Shown here piece after piece: positions 38,608 through 50,304 of a stretch of DNA of 64,000 nucleotides; position 1 is the first letter of the stretch, and each line of letters begins with the position of its first letter. Source of the stretch: Serendipita indica DSM 11827 (taxonomy: Eukaryota; Basidiomycota; Agaricomycetes; Sebacinales; Serendipitaceae); the NCBI GenBank assembly GCA_910890315.1, contig CAJVGD010000002.1, forward strand, positions 1,302,001 through 1,366,000, in the 5' to 3' direction. The position numbers were made by a program, and so were the translations under genes. The notes under the pieces were generated by a model, which was not told where the DNA came from, searched no databases, and was given only the letters and a program-made list of their open reading frames with translations.

Positions 38608-40300
38608 CCAAGTGCTTTAGGAAATCGACTTCGTATTCAGCTGGGGGAAGTCGGGTCCAGGATTGCGATAGGAATGTATACCCAGAAATAACAATACAAC
38701 GTATAAGTATAATACAATTCTTCATATTTAGGAGCCCAAAAGTCAAGGAGTCATGGCAATTGGAGGCTTGCGTAGGGCAAAGAAATATCGCCGATACTCG
38801 GGCTGTCTCTTGTCCCATTTCCAGCTGTAACATCCATAAAACTCTTGAGGCTCTCTCTCCATCTCTACTCCAGTCATGGCGTGGTCGAGCCATCGCTCGT
38901 CAAACACTGCTGGTCTTCGATAGACTGTCGTGAGTTTATCTTTGCAAGTCTCTGGCGGCTCTTGTTTAAAGGTCACGACATGTGAGGCACGCTGGAGTAG
39001 CTTGTGTTTGATGTCTGCGGTGGGGTCATCGGTCTCCTCGCCAGCTTGGACGCATGTAGCCTCCTCGTCCGTTATCCAGTCTTCTCGTTCAACGACATGC
39101 ATCCGAGTTACAGGTACCCGTTTTTTCTTCCTCGACCATTTCCCATTCTCGACCTGGAGAAGTATAATGCGTTCGAGGTTGGGTGAAGCCTCGAGGAGAT
39201 TGTGCAAGCTCTCGGGCCAGGGGTCACGCTGAGATGGTGGCTGGCAAAGAAACTCTTTGAGATGCGAGCCAAAGAGACCAGTAATCTCTTTAGATATGTG
39301 TTGAGAATTGAGGCGGAGCACCTCGGGTTCGACCAGACAATCTGCGCCGGCTGGAGGGGCAAAGAGAACGCGCTTCATAGAAAGTGACTGTGCGTTCGTC
39401 TCGATAGGCCAACTCATAGTCGTCCATTCCTCTACATGAGTGTTCCACTCGGTCTCAGCGAACAACTTTTCGGGAATCCAGACGTTGTGCTCCGCGGCGA
39501 TCGCAATGGTGACAAAGTCGAGCGAGCCAAGCTCAACAAGAGTGTGAAACTCTTTGAGCACTCGCGTCCGTGTAAAGTTTCCCGTAAGCTCGATTTGGAA
39601 TGCTCGAAGGGTGGGCCGGAGTGCAGCAAAGGCGTCGCATAGTCTTTGCGCCTGGACCTTGCGAGCGAAAAGGGTGTTTATTTCCGCCCCGATACGGAGA
39701 CGCAGTTCGACGAGATACGGTGTTTCGCGGAGGAGCTTGTCCAACTTTCTGAGTGGGATACCGAGCTGGCTGTTGGAAATGGAAATGTCCAAGACTCGTA
39801 CAAAGGTACGAAGACTTTGACCTCGAGTTACGCTGCTGAGACCCGCTCTGAAGGAATTAAACTGATCGTTCCAATGTAAATGTGCTGAACGGTAGATGTA
39901 TCGTTGAGCAGGGAGAGTCCAATCTTGCGAAATGAGCGAATAGGCGATGAAGAAGCGTCGAAAGTGCTGTGGGCGGAACTCCGAATCCCAGGAGGTCGAA
40001 TGGAGGTTCCAGAGGAAATGGAGGATGATATGAATTACATCCTGGTCGAGATTAGGAGCCATAACGGCTCTTGGGACGAAAAGATTGTCCATTGGTACCC
40101 CGGCTTTATAGCAAAGTCGAAGAGCGTTGTCGGGAGCGACGGGACAGCTAGCGAAGTGAGTCAGAGCACCGCCTACCACAACCATGTAAACCTCTATGAC
40201 TCGGGTGATTCAGACTTACTTTGATAATTTGGCTCCCTTACCATGCCAGAACGAACCATCGACGAGTTTCAGAGGTTTGTCGGTGCCGGGCAGATGCTCA
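38533..40300. repeat. Tandem duplication, unit A (1.77 kb)
   Basis: The unit contains the first codons of NRDE2, an F-box-like gene and its promoter. It repeats in direct orientation at about 40306-42050, with a coding-to-coding offset of 1,776 bp (start codons 40062 and 41838). The matching stretch continues through both promoters (GCTTTATAGCAAAGTCGAAG in unit A, one mismatch in B). Confidence 0.85.
38743..40062 (-). CDS. F-box-like protein, tandem copy A
   Basis: A single-exon gene of 439 aa, start MAPNLDQDVIHIILHFLWNL at 40062; an in-frame Met 41 codons upstream lies in the duplicated promoter and is not shared with copy B. The N-terminus has an F-box-like pattern (LDQDVIHIIL, then RFFIAYSLISQDWTLPAQRY), suggesting an adaptor that binds Skp1 in an SCF ubiquitin ligase (inference). 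The rest has regularly spaced hydrophobic strands resembling a degenerate leucine-rich repeat (LRTFVRVLDISISNSQLGIP). The C-terminus is rich in Glu, Arg and Trp (MEREPQEFYGCYSWKWDKRQ). Such lineage-expanded F-box-like proteins are common in agaricomycetes. Target unknown. Confidence 0.75.
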   Translation of the reverse strand: MAPNLDQDVIHIILHFLWNLHSTSWDSEFRPQHFRRFFIAYSLISQDWTLPAQRYIYRSAHLHWNDQFNSFRAGLSSVTRGQSLRTFVRVLDISISNSQLGIPLRKLDKLLRETPYLVELRLRIGAEINTLFARKVQAQRLCDAFAALRPTLRAFQIELTGNFTRTRVLKEFHTLVELGSLDFVTIAIAAEHNVWIPEKLFAETEWNTHVEEWTTMSWPIETNAQSLSMKRVLFAPPAGADCLVEPEVLRLNSQHISKEITGLFGSHLKEFLCQPPSQRDPWPESLHNLLEASPNLERIILLQVENGKWSRKKKRVPVTRMHVVEREDWITDEEATCVQAGEETDDPTADIKHKLLQRASHVVTFKQEPPETCKDKLTTVYRRPAVFDERWLDHAMTGVEMEREPQEFYGCYSWKWDKRQPEYRRYFFALRKPPIAMTP

Positions 40301-40305
40301 TTGGA

Positions 40306-40380
40306 TGACCGTTCCTTTTATTCTCCTCGAGGTCTCAAAGACTTGAGATCTTAGGGTGAAATGAACTCTTGCAGCTGTGC
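40306..40380 (-). pseudogene. Decayed NRDE2 5' remnant
   Basis: Matches the first 25 or so codons of NRDE2 (SAFHPNFSSFPDLEEN). The start codon is changed from ATG to AAG and roughly 10 bases are deleted in the middle. It was carried along when the F-box-like unit was duplicated. Confidence 0.7.
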
Positions 40381-40515
40381 GGAGAAAGCGATTTCCCGTT
40401 GGGCCGAGATGCGGTCAAGTTCAGGATTATCAAGATAATGGCGGTGACTTGAGATGTCATATAATGATACAAAGTATAAGTATAATACAAATTTTCATAT
40501 TTAGGAGCCCCAGAT

Positions 40516-41838
40516 TTAGGGAGTGGAGACTGGTGCAGGTTTGCGTATGGCAAGGAAATATCGCCGATATTGGGGCTGTCCGTTGTCCCATTTCCAGGTA
40601 TAACACCCATAAACCTCTTGAAGTTCCCTCTCCTCTTCTACTCCGGTCATGGCATGGCCAAGCCATCGCCCGTCAAATGCCTCTGGTCTTCGATACGTTG
40701 GAACAATAGTGGTCCTTTCTTTCCAAGACTGTGACGGCTCTTGATTGAACGTTACGACATGCGAAGCGCGTTCGAGCAGCTTGTACTTGGTGTCTTCAGT
40801 GGGTTTAAGCGTCTCCTCGCCATCTTGGACACATGCAGCTCCATCAGCCGTCCAGTCCTCTCGTTCAACGACGTGGATCCGAGTTACGGGAGCCTGTTTC
40901 TTCTTCCTCGACCAGCTCCCATCTTCGATCTGAAGAAGTATCAGGCGTTCGAGGTTGGGTGAGAGGTCGAGGAGATCGTCAAAATAGTAGGACCAGGCAT
41001 CACGCTGCCATGGTGGCTGGCACAGAACTTCCTTGAGATGCGAGCCAAAGAGACTGGAGAGCTCTTTGGTCAGGTATTGGCCGTTGAGGCGGAGCACCTC
41101 GGGTTCTACCAGACACTCTGTGCTCGCTGGAGGAGCAAATAGAACGCGCTTCATAGAAAGTGACTGTGCGTTCGTCTCGATAGGCCAACTCATAGTCGTC
41201 CATTCCTCCACATGAGTGTTCCACTCGGTCTCAGCGAACAACTTTTCGGGAATCCAGACGTTGTGCTCCGCGGCGATCGCAATGGTGACAAAGTCGAGCG
41301 AGCCAAGCTCAACAAGAGTGTGAAACTCTTTGAGCACCCGCGTCCGTGTAAAGTTTCCCGTAAGCTCGAGTTGGAATGCTCGGAGGGTGGGCCGGAGTGC
41401 AGCAAAGGCGTCGCATAGTCTTTGCGCCTGGACCTTGCGAGCGAAAAGGGTGTTTATTTCCGCCCCGATGCGAAGGCGCAGTTCAACGAGATATGGTGTC
41501 GCACGGAGGACCTTGTCAAGCTTTCTGAGCGGGATGCCCAGTTGGCTATTGGAAATGGAAATGTCCAAGACCCGTACAAAGGTACGAAGATGTTGACCAC
41601 GGATTGCGCTGTTCAAGCCAGCTTCAAAGGAATCAAATTGGCTGTTCCAGCGTAAATCTGCGGAACGGTAGATGTATCGTTGAGCAGGGAGAGTCCAATC
41701 TTGCGAAATGAGTGAATAAGAGATGAAGAAGCGTCGAAAGTGTTGTGGGCGGAACTCCGAGTCCCAGGAGGTCGAGTGGAGGTTCCAGAGGAAATAGAGG
41801 ATGATATGAATTACATCCTGGTCGAGACTAGAAGCCAT
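40516..41838 (-). CDS. F-box-like protein, tandem copy B
   Basis: 440 aa in one exon, starting MASSLDQDVIHIILYFLWNL. It has the same F-box-like N-terminus and strand-rich body as copy A. The part coded at about 41160-41500 (KLFAETEWNTHVEEWTTMSW and surroundings) is almost identical to copy A at the DNA level, while the C-terminal third is clearly diverged (for example GCYTWKWDNGQPQYRRYFLA here). That pattern suggests gene conversion. Both copies keep open frames, so both may be functional. Confidence 0.75.
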   Translation of the reverse strand: MASSLDQDVIHIILYFLWNLHSTSWDSEFRPQHFRRFFISYSLISQDWTLPAQRYIYRSADLRWNSQFDSFEAGLNSAIRGQHLRTFVRVLDISISNSQLGIPLRKLDKVLRATPYLVELRLRIGAEINTLFARKVQAQRLCDAFAALRPTLRAFQLELTGNFTRTRVLKEFHTLVELGSLDFVTIAIAAEHNVWIPEKLFAETEWNTHVEEWTTMSWPIETNAQSLSMKRVLFAPPASTECLVEPEVLRLNGQYLTKELSSLFGSHLKEVLCQPPWQRDAWSYYFDDLLDLSPNLERLILLQIEDGSWSRKKKQAPVTRIHVVEREDWTADGAACVQDGEETLKPTEDTKYKLLERASHVVTFNQEPSQSWKERTTIVPTYRRPEAFDGRWLGHAMTGVEEERELQEVYGCYTWKWDNGQPQYRRYFLAIRKPAPVSTP

Positions 41839-42050
41839 AGTGGCTCTTGTGTGACTGGGAGGATTGTCCGTTGCCCTGACTTTATAGCAAAGTCGAAGAG
41901 CGTCGTCGGGAGCGTAGCGGAGTGAGTCAGAACGCCGCCATCTGATGACTCTGATCCGGGTAATAAACTAGTGTGAATAATTTAGCATTTCTAGTGGTAG
42001 CAGATCAGGACGAACCGTGGACGAGCTCAGTGATTCGTTGGGTGGCAGCA

Positions 42051-42664
42051 AGAGACAAAGTACAGAGCCCCCTACCACAAGATGGGACTTGTGCATGTCG
42101 AGCAACAAGTCAACCACGGAATATACTAATTTAGACGGCTTCTGAGCGGCTCATCTCATCCATTTGTCGTTGCCTGGACGTTACTGCGGACGTTTCCTGG
42201 CGACAATGAACGGATAATACTGGAAGAAAAATCTTCGAATCGCATCATGAGCGATAGGGTATCCTTTCTCTGCTGTAAATCGACAATCTTGACGAGTTTG
42301 GCTGCGAACGTTCTCGCTTTCTCATCAGAGATTCCCTACGGCGATATTTGAAGCCTTTCAAGCATCTCTTGATCTATGAATCTATTCTGCTGCGCAGCTT
42401 GACACGACTGACGACAGCTCTCTCACTTAGTATCGGCTGGTGCCCTCGACCAGAGTTTCAAACCTTTACGGCCATTTGTATATTCATTTGATTCAGAATT
42501 TGCTGCGGCAAGGCACATCGGGCTTCGGTTCGTCATTGCAAATAAAGCCACTCTGGTGAGCGAACCAACTGGTCTCTCATCTTGATCCCCCCTCCGTTCT
42601 CTTTTCTCGCGACATCCCACAGCAGCGATTATCTTTGCACCCACGACTTGCGTTTCACTCGATC
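42051..42664. other. Divergent intergenic region, F-box-like B / GH16
   Basis: About 600 bp with no coding support. Presumably promoters of both flanking genes. Confidence 0.4.
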
Positions 42665-44658
42665 ATGTCCCGCCAGACAATGTACAATGCACTCTCCACA
42701 TCTGCCGTCGTCGTTGGCGCCTTGATGGCCCTCTCCAACACTGGTCTGGCAGTTGCAGAACAATCCCCTGTGAATCACGCTCACTCTTCGACTCCTGTCT
42801 CCCCGCTACACACAGCAGCGACCTCGCCCAGCTTTAGCTCGTCTCCAACGCTCTCGCACTCGTCTCCTCTTTTCTCTTTCCACATAGCTTCTGTCCATTC
42901 AAACAGTACACTCGAATCGTCACCGCACTCCTATCCTATGCGCTCTCATCACACTGAGTCTCAACGCCATACCTCTGGTCATCACCACTCCGAATCGGGC
43001 AGATTGTCGACACGCACAATGGAAGCAACGACTACAACGCAAGTATCAGCTGTGACAACGACGGCGACTACTCAGACGACATTGACCAACTCACCCACGG
43101 GCGACACGATTTCAAGTACCGCGACCTTGGATGCAAGAGCTCCTACCCATATATCTGGTCACATTGAATATTCACCCTCATCGATGATTGGAGACAACCC
43201 TCACGACCACAAAGCCAAGCCGCGCGATCATGCACGTCTTGCAAGACGTCAGCGCCCTCGACCTGCTCGTCCAATGCCTTCCGTTACACCAGTGGGAACT
43301 TCGCGTCAAAATTCAACCTCTGCGTACAACCTAGTCGACTCATACGAGGGTTCGACATTCTTCGAGTGAGTCTTTTTCTATACGAGGTGATCGATCTAAC
43401 AGTTTCTAGTGGCTGGGAGTAAGCATATAGGCTGTACCTCTTGAAGTGATCTAAATCTCCATAGCTTCTTCGAGTATGCGGATCCCACGCATGGCATGAT
43501 TCGATATGTTTCCGCTGATGAAGCAAAGTCTTCCAACTTGGCTTATGTGCGAGACGATGGAGTGGCTGTTATGACCGTCGATACGACGACGACACTGGCC
43601 GTCAGTGACAGCGAACAGAGGAACTCGTATGCCGTCTTACACACGATGATCTTCTGCTAATCACAAACAGCGTGCGTATTACGACGAAAAAGTCGTACGG
43701 TCAGGGCCTATTCATCTTCGACATTCTCAAGGCGCCTCACGGTTGCTCTACCTGGCCTGCGGCATGGCTTGTAGGACCGGATTGGCCATCTGGTTTGTTT
43801 TATTCTCTCGTTGCAAGCCTATAGCTGACTACTTTCAGGTGGCGAGGTACTTTCATCTTCTGACCTTTCGGCTCCGCTGACCTTTGTAGATTGATGTCGT
43901 CGAAGGTGTCCACGAGAACGTCTACAACCAGATGACTGTCCATGCTTCTGCTGGTTGCCAACTCGATGCAACCAAGTCGCTTGCTGGCGGTGTCACGCTC
44001 AGGGCAGACCAAAATCCCCTAGAAATGTTTACTGGCACCGTACTTGAGACGGACTGTGACGCTACGATTAACAGCAACGCAGGTGAATAGTCATTATTCT
44101 GATCATTACCACCACTCACGCGTATAGGGTGTGGAATTATGGACTATGACACTACATCGTACGGGGCTGGTCTCAACGACGCTGGCGGAGGCGTCTACGC
44201 CACGCTTTGGGACAATGTTGGTGTACGCATCTGTATGTTCCACAAATCTTTCCGGCTGCCTGTGCTTACGTTTGGCAGGGTTCTTCAAGCGTGAAGATGT
44301 CCCCGCCGACATAACCGGGTCGACTCCTGATCCAACGACATGGGGTACGCCTAGGGTAAGTGTTATAACCCCTGTCCTGCAGGTTTCCAAATGATCCTTT
44401 AGGCTTATTGGGCTGCCTCGTCGTGTGCATCCTCGTTCTTCAATAACCTCTCGATTGTGTTTGACATTGTGCTGGGAGGAGACTGGGCTGGTGCAACATA
44501 TAGCGCTGCTGGATGTCCCGGAACGATTCAAGACTACGTCGCTAACCCATCCAATTTTGCCAGTGCGCTCGCTTCGCCGTCTTTGTTTGTCTGTACTGAC
44601 CAACGTCTTAGATGCAAACTGGGCAGTCAACTCGGTCCGAGTATATCAAACTTCTTAA
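42665..44658 (+). CDS. Secreted GH16 endo-beta-glucanase
   Basis: A glycoside hydrolase family 16 enzyme of the fungal endo-1,3(4)-beta-glucanase (MLG1-type) group, acting on wall or plant glucans outside the cell. Ten exons join in phase for 527 aa. The start MSRQTMYNALSTSAVVVGAL gives a signal peptide or signal anchor. A long Ser/Thr/His-rich segment (likely O-glycosylated stalk) reaches residue 225. The catalytic domain opens with YNLVDSYEGSTFFDGWDFFE and contains the active-site motif GGEIDVVEG, with nucleophile and acid/base glutamates. It ends ANWAVNSVRVYQTS. Two microexons are needed: 43410-43418 (9 nt) and 43839-43846 (8 nt). Met 42635 is an upstream alternative. Substrate preference cannot be fixed from sequence. 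Confidence 0.9.
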
Positions 44659-44990
44659 CCAACGCTCTTTCCCCCTGAATAGCTTTCCGGCTCGTTGCTC
44701 TGGAGGTAGCCAAAACTCTCGCTCTTTACTGTCAAGACGTAGAACTGGGGACAATACAATGATCTCCAAGGATTATATCGTACATATCCGATCATTGGTT
44801 GTAAGAAGAGTCACGGGATAAATGCCTAGTGAGCGATGCAGTGTCCTAGACGATGAGGGAAAATCCGGTGGGTGTATGCAGAATTGATGTACATGTATGA
44901 GATGCAATAGGGGAGAGAGGAACATGGTCGAATCGACAGAAAGGGGTTGCACGAGATCAAGAACTGGACGCGACGGAGATGAAGGGAAAT
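44659..44990. other. Convergent 3' region
   Basis: 332 bp between the GH16 gene and the kinase gene, both transcribed towards it. Nothing is seen besides presumed 3' UTRs. Confidence 0.4.
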
Positions 44991-47900
44991 TTAAAATACG
45001 ATGCATTGGTCATTCTTGGAGGAGACGGATTCACGTTGATTTCTTTTGATCCGCCTCCTTTCTTCGCCGAATTCAGATGCGTTAATGGACACTGTGGACA
45101 TGCGTGTCGCAAGCCGTCGTACCGCGGTTGTCGTCTCCGAGACGCCATTCTCCTCGGTGGTCGCGGGGGTATTGTTGTGGCTGCCTTGTGTGGCAGCCGT
45201 GACCGTCATCATCGGACGTTGAGGCGACGTGAGAGTGGGTCGTCTACCGGCTGGTGCGACCGACGAGCGCGGCGTAGAGTCGTATGAAGGTGTCGAGGAC
45301 ACCGTCTCAGCAGCCGTGACCATGCTACGCACGCTATCCGTATTGGCATTGCTCGAAAAGCTCAACCTCGAACGTTTGCGGAGCTTTTCGGGCGATGTCG
45401 ATAGGACGGCTCCGCTGCTAGCGCTTGGGCCAACGCCATTCGCTGAGAGAGGTCCCTTTCCTAACGGCCTCATTGGAGTAGGTGTCGTCGCTTCATCACG
45501 TGGTGGGTGATATGCAGCGGGCGAACTACTCAGGGTGGGCGCAGGGGGGGATGCCGGCTCGGCCACCTTATTGGACCGCTTCCAAGGAAGTAATCGTTCC
45601 GAAAGCTTTGGAGAACTGGAGAATGTGGCGTCTGATTGCCGTCGAGCGCGAGGCCGCATGCCCGGACTCGGAGGAATGGCAATGGGCGATGAGGCAGGCG
45701 AGGCACTCTCTCGTACGGGAGATGCGAGCTCTTGCGAGTTGCTTGCCTGAGAGTATTGCGAGTATAACAGGAGTTGGGCCCGTATATCGCAGCTCGGCGG
45801 AGCATCCGCGGCGCATCGGGCGTGTGCAATGAGACCGCAGTCTTCGCACAATACCGCGCTTCTCTTTACAGATTGGTGGCACACCCTACAAAGGACCGCT
45901 GTAGGACTCTATGTGAGCGCTGGATCACCTTCGAAAAAGCGCTCAAACTTACCTCGGCCAAAGGTCGTCTTGATAAACGAGTGCGGTCGAGTGGGTCCTT
46001 CCGACGAGTCGGGGGAGAGTGGGGTAAGCGGGATCGGAATGCCAACCTGGGGAGTCGTGCTCGAAGGCTTGAGGCCACCATCGGCACTGAACGATTCAGA
46101 CGGTGCCACACTCTTGGTGTCAAGCGATAGACTTCTGGTAGCTTCTGATCTTGCAAGCTCGACACTGACTCGGCGGAGAAAGGGTATACTATCTTGAGGG
46201 CGGAGCTCCTGAAAGGATACAATCAGATCGCTGGGCTAGCCCCCGAACGTGTGGCGGGACTCACCCTATGTTCTCCCCATGCCGTCTTGAGCCAGGGGTG
46301 CTCAAACAGTGTCTCGGCGCTGGGACGTTGCGCCGGGTCTTTCTTGAAGCACTGCTTCAAAAATTCCTTCATGAGTGGACTGCACACGTCTGGAATGGGC
46401 GGGATATCATCATCGACGATCTTGAACATGACTGTGTGTCACAAAAGGAAGATTTGTGAGCATGCTTTGTCCCGGTAAAAATCAGAGAAGCGCACCTGAC
46501 ATGCCATTGCCAATTTCGTGGTACGGAGGGTGACCTGTCAGCAATTCGATGGCAGTACATCCGAGAGACCAGATGTCGGATGCCGTCGAGGCTCCCTTGA
46601 GTTCGATCACCTCGGGAGCCACTACAGGTCGGGTTCGTCAGCAAAGAGCGCTCGCCCGCCCAATCTGGTGTTCGACTTACTCCAGTTTGGAGTCCCTGCG
46701 ACGTCGTTCTTGATCTCTTCCAGGGCCTTGGCATTCAAGTTGAGCGAGACGCCAAAATCGGAAAGCTTGACGTTGCCGTTCTTGGTGGTCAAAATGTTGG
46801 CAGCCTTGAGGTCGCAATGGACGACGTGAGAAGTATGGAGATAATGAAGCCCCTCTAGAATCTTGGTCACGTAGCTCGCGACGAGCCGTTCGTTGAGTTT
46901 GCCAAAGGCCTTCAGGGTTTGGCCCAGCGAGCCGTTCTCCACATACCTAATCGAGTACGCTCAGCTATGCTCCAGCATACAAACCGCCTAAAAAATAGAA
47001 AAAGAAGTGATACTCACTCCAATACAATACTAAGAGTATCCGTAGATCGGACCATGCCTTCGTACTTGACAATGCTTGGGTGTGAGAGCCGCTTGAGAAC
47101 GTCGACCTCCTTCATCAAATTCGAAATCTCATCTTCGGAGAGACCTTGAAGACTGATCCGCTTGACTGCGACCATCTGCCCAGTGTTGAGATTGAGCGCA
47201 CGGTAGACTGCCCCGAATTGCCCGCGGCCGATCCCATTGCCAATTTGCTATCACAAAAGACGGTCAGAGCTGACGTACCATATGTCGTAAAGCAAATACT
47301 CACATAGTGCATCGGGGGCTTGCCCTCTTCGCGCACCACGAGTGGCTGCCGAATGGCATTGACACTGAGGGATGACTCTGTAGAATTCGTATCCCCAACC
47401 GACCCAAGATTCATCATGCTCTCGAACCGAGATCGTCCAGGACGTATGCCAGCACCCGGTTCATCGAGCGAGGTAGGCCGATGCTTGCGCGCCGTTCGCG
47501 TCCCCGTCGTGTCCAGCTCTGAATTATACCGTACGCGTTGAATCGGGCGTACGGCGTTTGAGGAACCAGAAGCGCGTCGTGGACTGCCGGGATTGCCATT
47601 GGCGGTCGACGCCTCCTCATGACCACCCAGATCGCCAGAAGACGAGACTGGAAGCGCGGCCAATCGAGACACGCCCGCCGTAGTGCCAGATATCGCAGGT
47701 GCGAAGTCGCCGGACGTCGTCCGAGGAAATGGTACACGCGGCATACCTGGCGATGTTGGCGTCGTCTCGATTTGGTCACTTTCCGTTGAGTGCTTTCGTC
47801 GAAGCGCCCTAGGGTCGTCAATACCATTAATTTTGGGCACATACGATCCCCGAGGCGAAACTCTAGAGGAACTCCTCCTGGGTGCTATAGCTGGCCTGAT

Positions 47901-50304
47901 TCCGCCGCCTGGGGGAGATGGCGTCGTCGACTCGCGACTCGAAGACGGACTAGGCTGTCTCTCACGCTCTTTGCTGAGAGAAGAGTGTCTTGGGATGAGA
48001 ATTGGCATGGGAGACGTTGTGACAGTATCCACACTATGGCGATGACCGTGCACGGGGCGTCTCATGGGCAGGCCAGCCTTAGGCCTGGGAGGAGAAGAGG
48101 ACAAGTCGACCTCTCCCTGTGGTGGTATCTCAAATGAGAGACGTGGTCGGTCAAACGACGGCCCTCTTGCTGGGGTAGCTGCAGAAGCGGTGGAGGTGGG
48201 GTCCAATGAGGAAAAGGCAGTCGCAACCTCTACAAATTGACGACCTCGTCGGGTTCCCATTTCATCCACCTCTTCCACATTTGACAGGTCGTTGGAAGGC
48301 AATTCGCTAGACCGCCTCTCACGCCACTGGCGCAGAGGTCCCGATTCTGTCGTCGGGGATTGCGAAATGGCCTGGGCCAAACGCGCTGCAGACGCGTCGC
48401 GGTCGTAGGACCGTCTTCGTGACGTCGTTGGCAGTTCCGTAAACTGAGTCTGATAGCCAATGACCGGTTGCGCCTCTTCGGCGGGCTCAGAATGAGACAA
48501 TTTGGACTCTTGCCTTAACAAGGCCACTGAGGCATTCTCTGGTGGATGAATAGAAGTCGCCATAGTCGTGGTGGTGCGCACTGTCCCGAACCGTGCAGAT
48601 GACCGATTGTCCAGCATGGAAAAGCCAGCAGTCGAGTCGGTGATGCTGCTGTTCAATGACGCTCGAGATGATAAGCTAGGCCGCAGCGGTGATCGAGGGG
48701 GCACTTGTGGGGAGTTGGAGCGAACCGTTTCGGCAAAGTCTATGGGCGAAGGCGTCAGAGAGTTGGCCCTGTTCTGTCTTGTTTCTTGTGAGGAAGGTGG
48801 TCTTCCTTGCGAAGAGCCTGGAACAGGAGGGAGTGCAGAGGGGGGCGAATAACGTTTTGAGCGGCCTGGGCGATTCACCGACGATGAGCGCTGTTGGCCC
48901 GAATCGAGCAAGTTTGGAGACGAGGCCGAGCCATCACGTATCGACATGTAGAGTCCCCGTGATGATCCATGAGGCGGGAGAGCTGGCTCACCCAGCTTGA
49001 CAAGTGCGACAATCGTCTGTGCGACTCTTGCCAGGGACTCGCCCGACGCCTCGAGCATGTCATTCCGAAAGAAGAGGTCCGAGTTGGAGACTCCATAGTG
49101 TAGAGCACCAGCGAGAAACTTTGTAATGTTGGAAGTCTTTGTGAACCCGTCCTCTTTGGGGTCTGGGCGTGCCACAGTGCCTGGCCTAAACTTGTTGAGC
49201 AAGCTAAAGGGGAGATATATCGTTAGTGCACACCACATACGACTAGTGTAAAGACACTCACGCGCAGAGCACATAACCATCTCTCACGGCTTCACAGAAC
49301 AGCCTTCGCTCACGATCTTCTCCTCCGCCAAACCCGGAACCAGATCCCACGGCAGTTGCCGATGATCCACCGCCACTCCTGCCCCATATGCGCTCGAGTC
49401 GGCTGAGCGCACGTAGCCGGACTTCGACATCCTGCCAATCTTGTTGCCGAAGCGGCGGTGGGGGTCGTGAGAGGTGCTTTATCAACAGAGAAGAGGCTGT
49501 GCGGATAATCTCGCGATAAGGAGAAGGTGAAGTGAGTGAAGTCGTGCTTGTGTTACGACTGTGGTAACCGGGGGAGATTGCGCGCTGCGTCGGAGGTGAA
49601 GTTGGGATATGAGATGTAGATATTGAAGGGAAACGGGTGAGCTTCGGAGGTGGACTACGGTTCCGCTGGGGTGAAGGCGAAATGCCGCGAGAGCCAGTCG
49701 CAGACGTAGGCGTCGTCGGCGACGCTGCCGGAGCAAGCACACGTGGTCTGGAGATTTGCGAGGGATTGATAGGTTCTCGTTCTTTGTCCCTCGACGTTGA
49801 CGAGCGTCTGGTAGATGCGCGGGGTCGGAGAGGAGAGTTATTCGTCGCATGATTCGAAGTCGAAGCAGCCGGGGAATCTGCCGGAAGAGCAAACGGATTG
49901 GAAAACAGAGGGAGTACAGGTGAAGACATGCTTGCTTGTCTCAACGAGCCCATAAAAGGTCGATCCTCCTCCTTTGGATCTACAGTGTCTCCTCGGCCTG
50001 AAATGGAAAGCTTGGGTTTGCGCGTAAATGTAACTTTGAGACCGCGTTTGCTGTCATCTTTTGGCTTTTTGTCCTTTTGCTTGTCCTTGTCGGTGCTACT
50101 GCCAGCAGCGGCAGCGGCGAGGTGCAATGGCCCAGTGCGGTCAGCGACCGTCGCCGTGTCTGGGTTCCGTTGGCGGGATAAACCAGTGACCCTGAGTGTA
50201 TCCTGGACCATTCTTCTGAATGTCCTCTGTGAAGGGCCATTCTGGGCCGTTGCAGACGGCGCGCGCGACGAATCGACGTCCAAGGACCTGCGGGGGGTGG
50301 CCAT
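44991..50304 (-). CDS. CH-domain STE-type kinase with C1 domain (Cdc15/SepH class)
   Basis: Large signalling kinase of about 1,600 aa. The start at 50304 ([20 protein letters not shown]) leads a disordered N-terminus. A calponin-homology domain follows ([52 protein letters not shown]), then a long Ser/Pro/Arg-rich region and the kinase domain. Kinase motifs: glycine loop [28 protein letters not shown], catalytic loop [17 protein letters not shown] (HCD in place of HRD), [22 protein letters not shown] and [22 protein letters not shown]1 zinc finger comes last: [17 protein letters not shown], then [12 protein letters not shown] and C after seven residues. Cdc15/Cdc7-type kinases act in septation or mitotic exit; that role here is inferred. 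Confidence 0.85.

Larger units (their letters stand above)
40306..42050. repeat. Tandem duplication, unit B
   Basis: Direct repeat of unit A. Its left end (40306-40380) aligns with the NRDE2 start region (38533-38615) but is degraded: the NRDE2 ATG is AAG here and the frame is broken by deletions. Its right end fades after about 42050. The junction is near 40303. Confidence 0.8.

Noticed and set aside
38930-39900. Plus-strand frames over both F-box-like genes
   Set aside because: They repeat in both duplicates only because the coding strand repeats, and they are broken by stops, unlike the 440-codon minus-strand frames.
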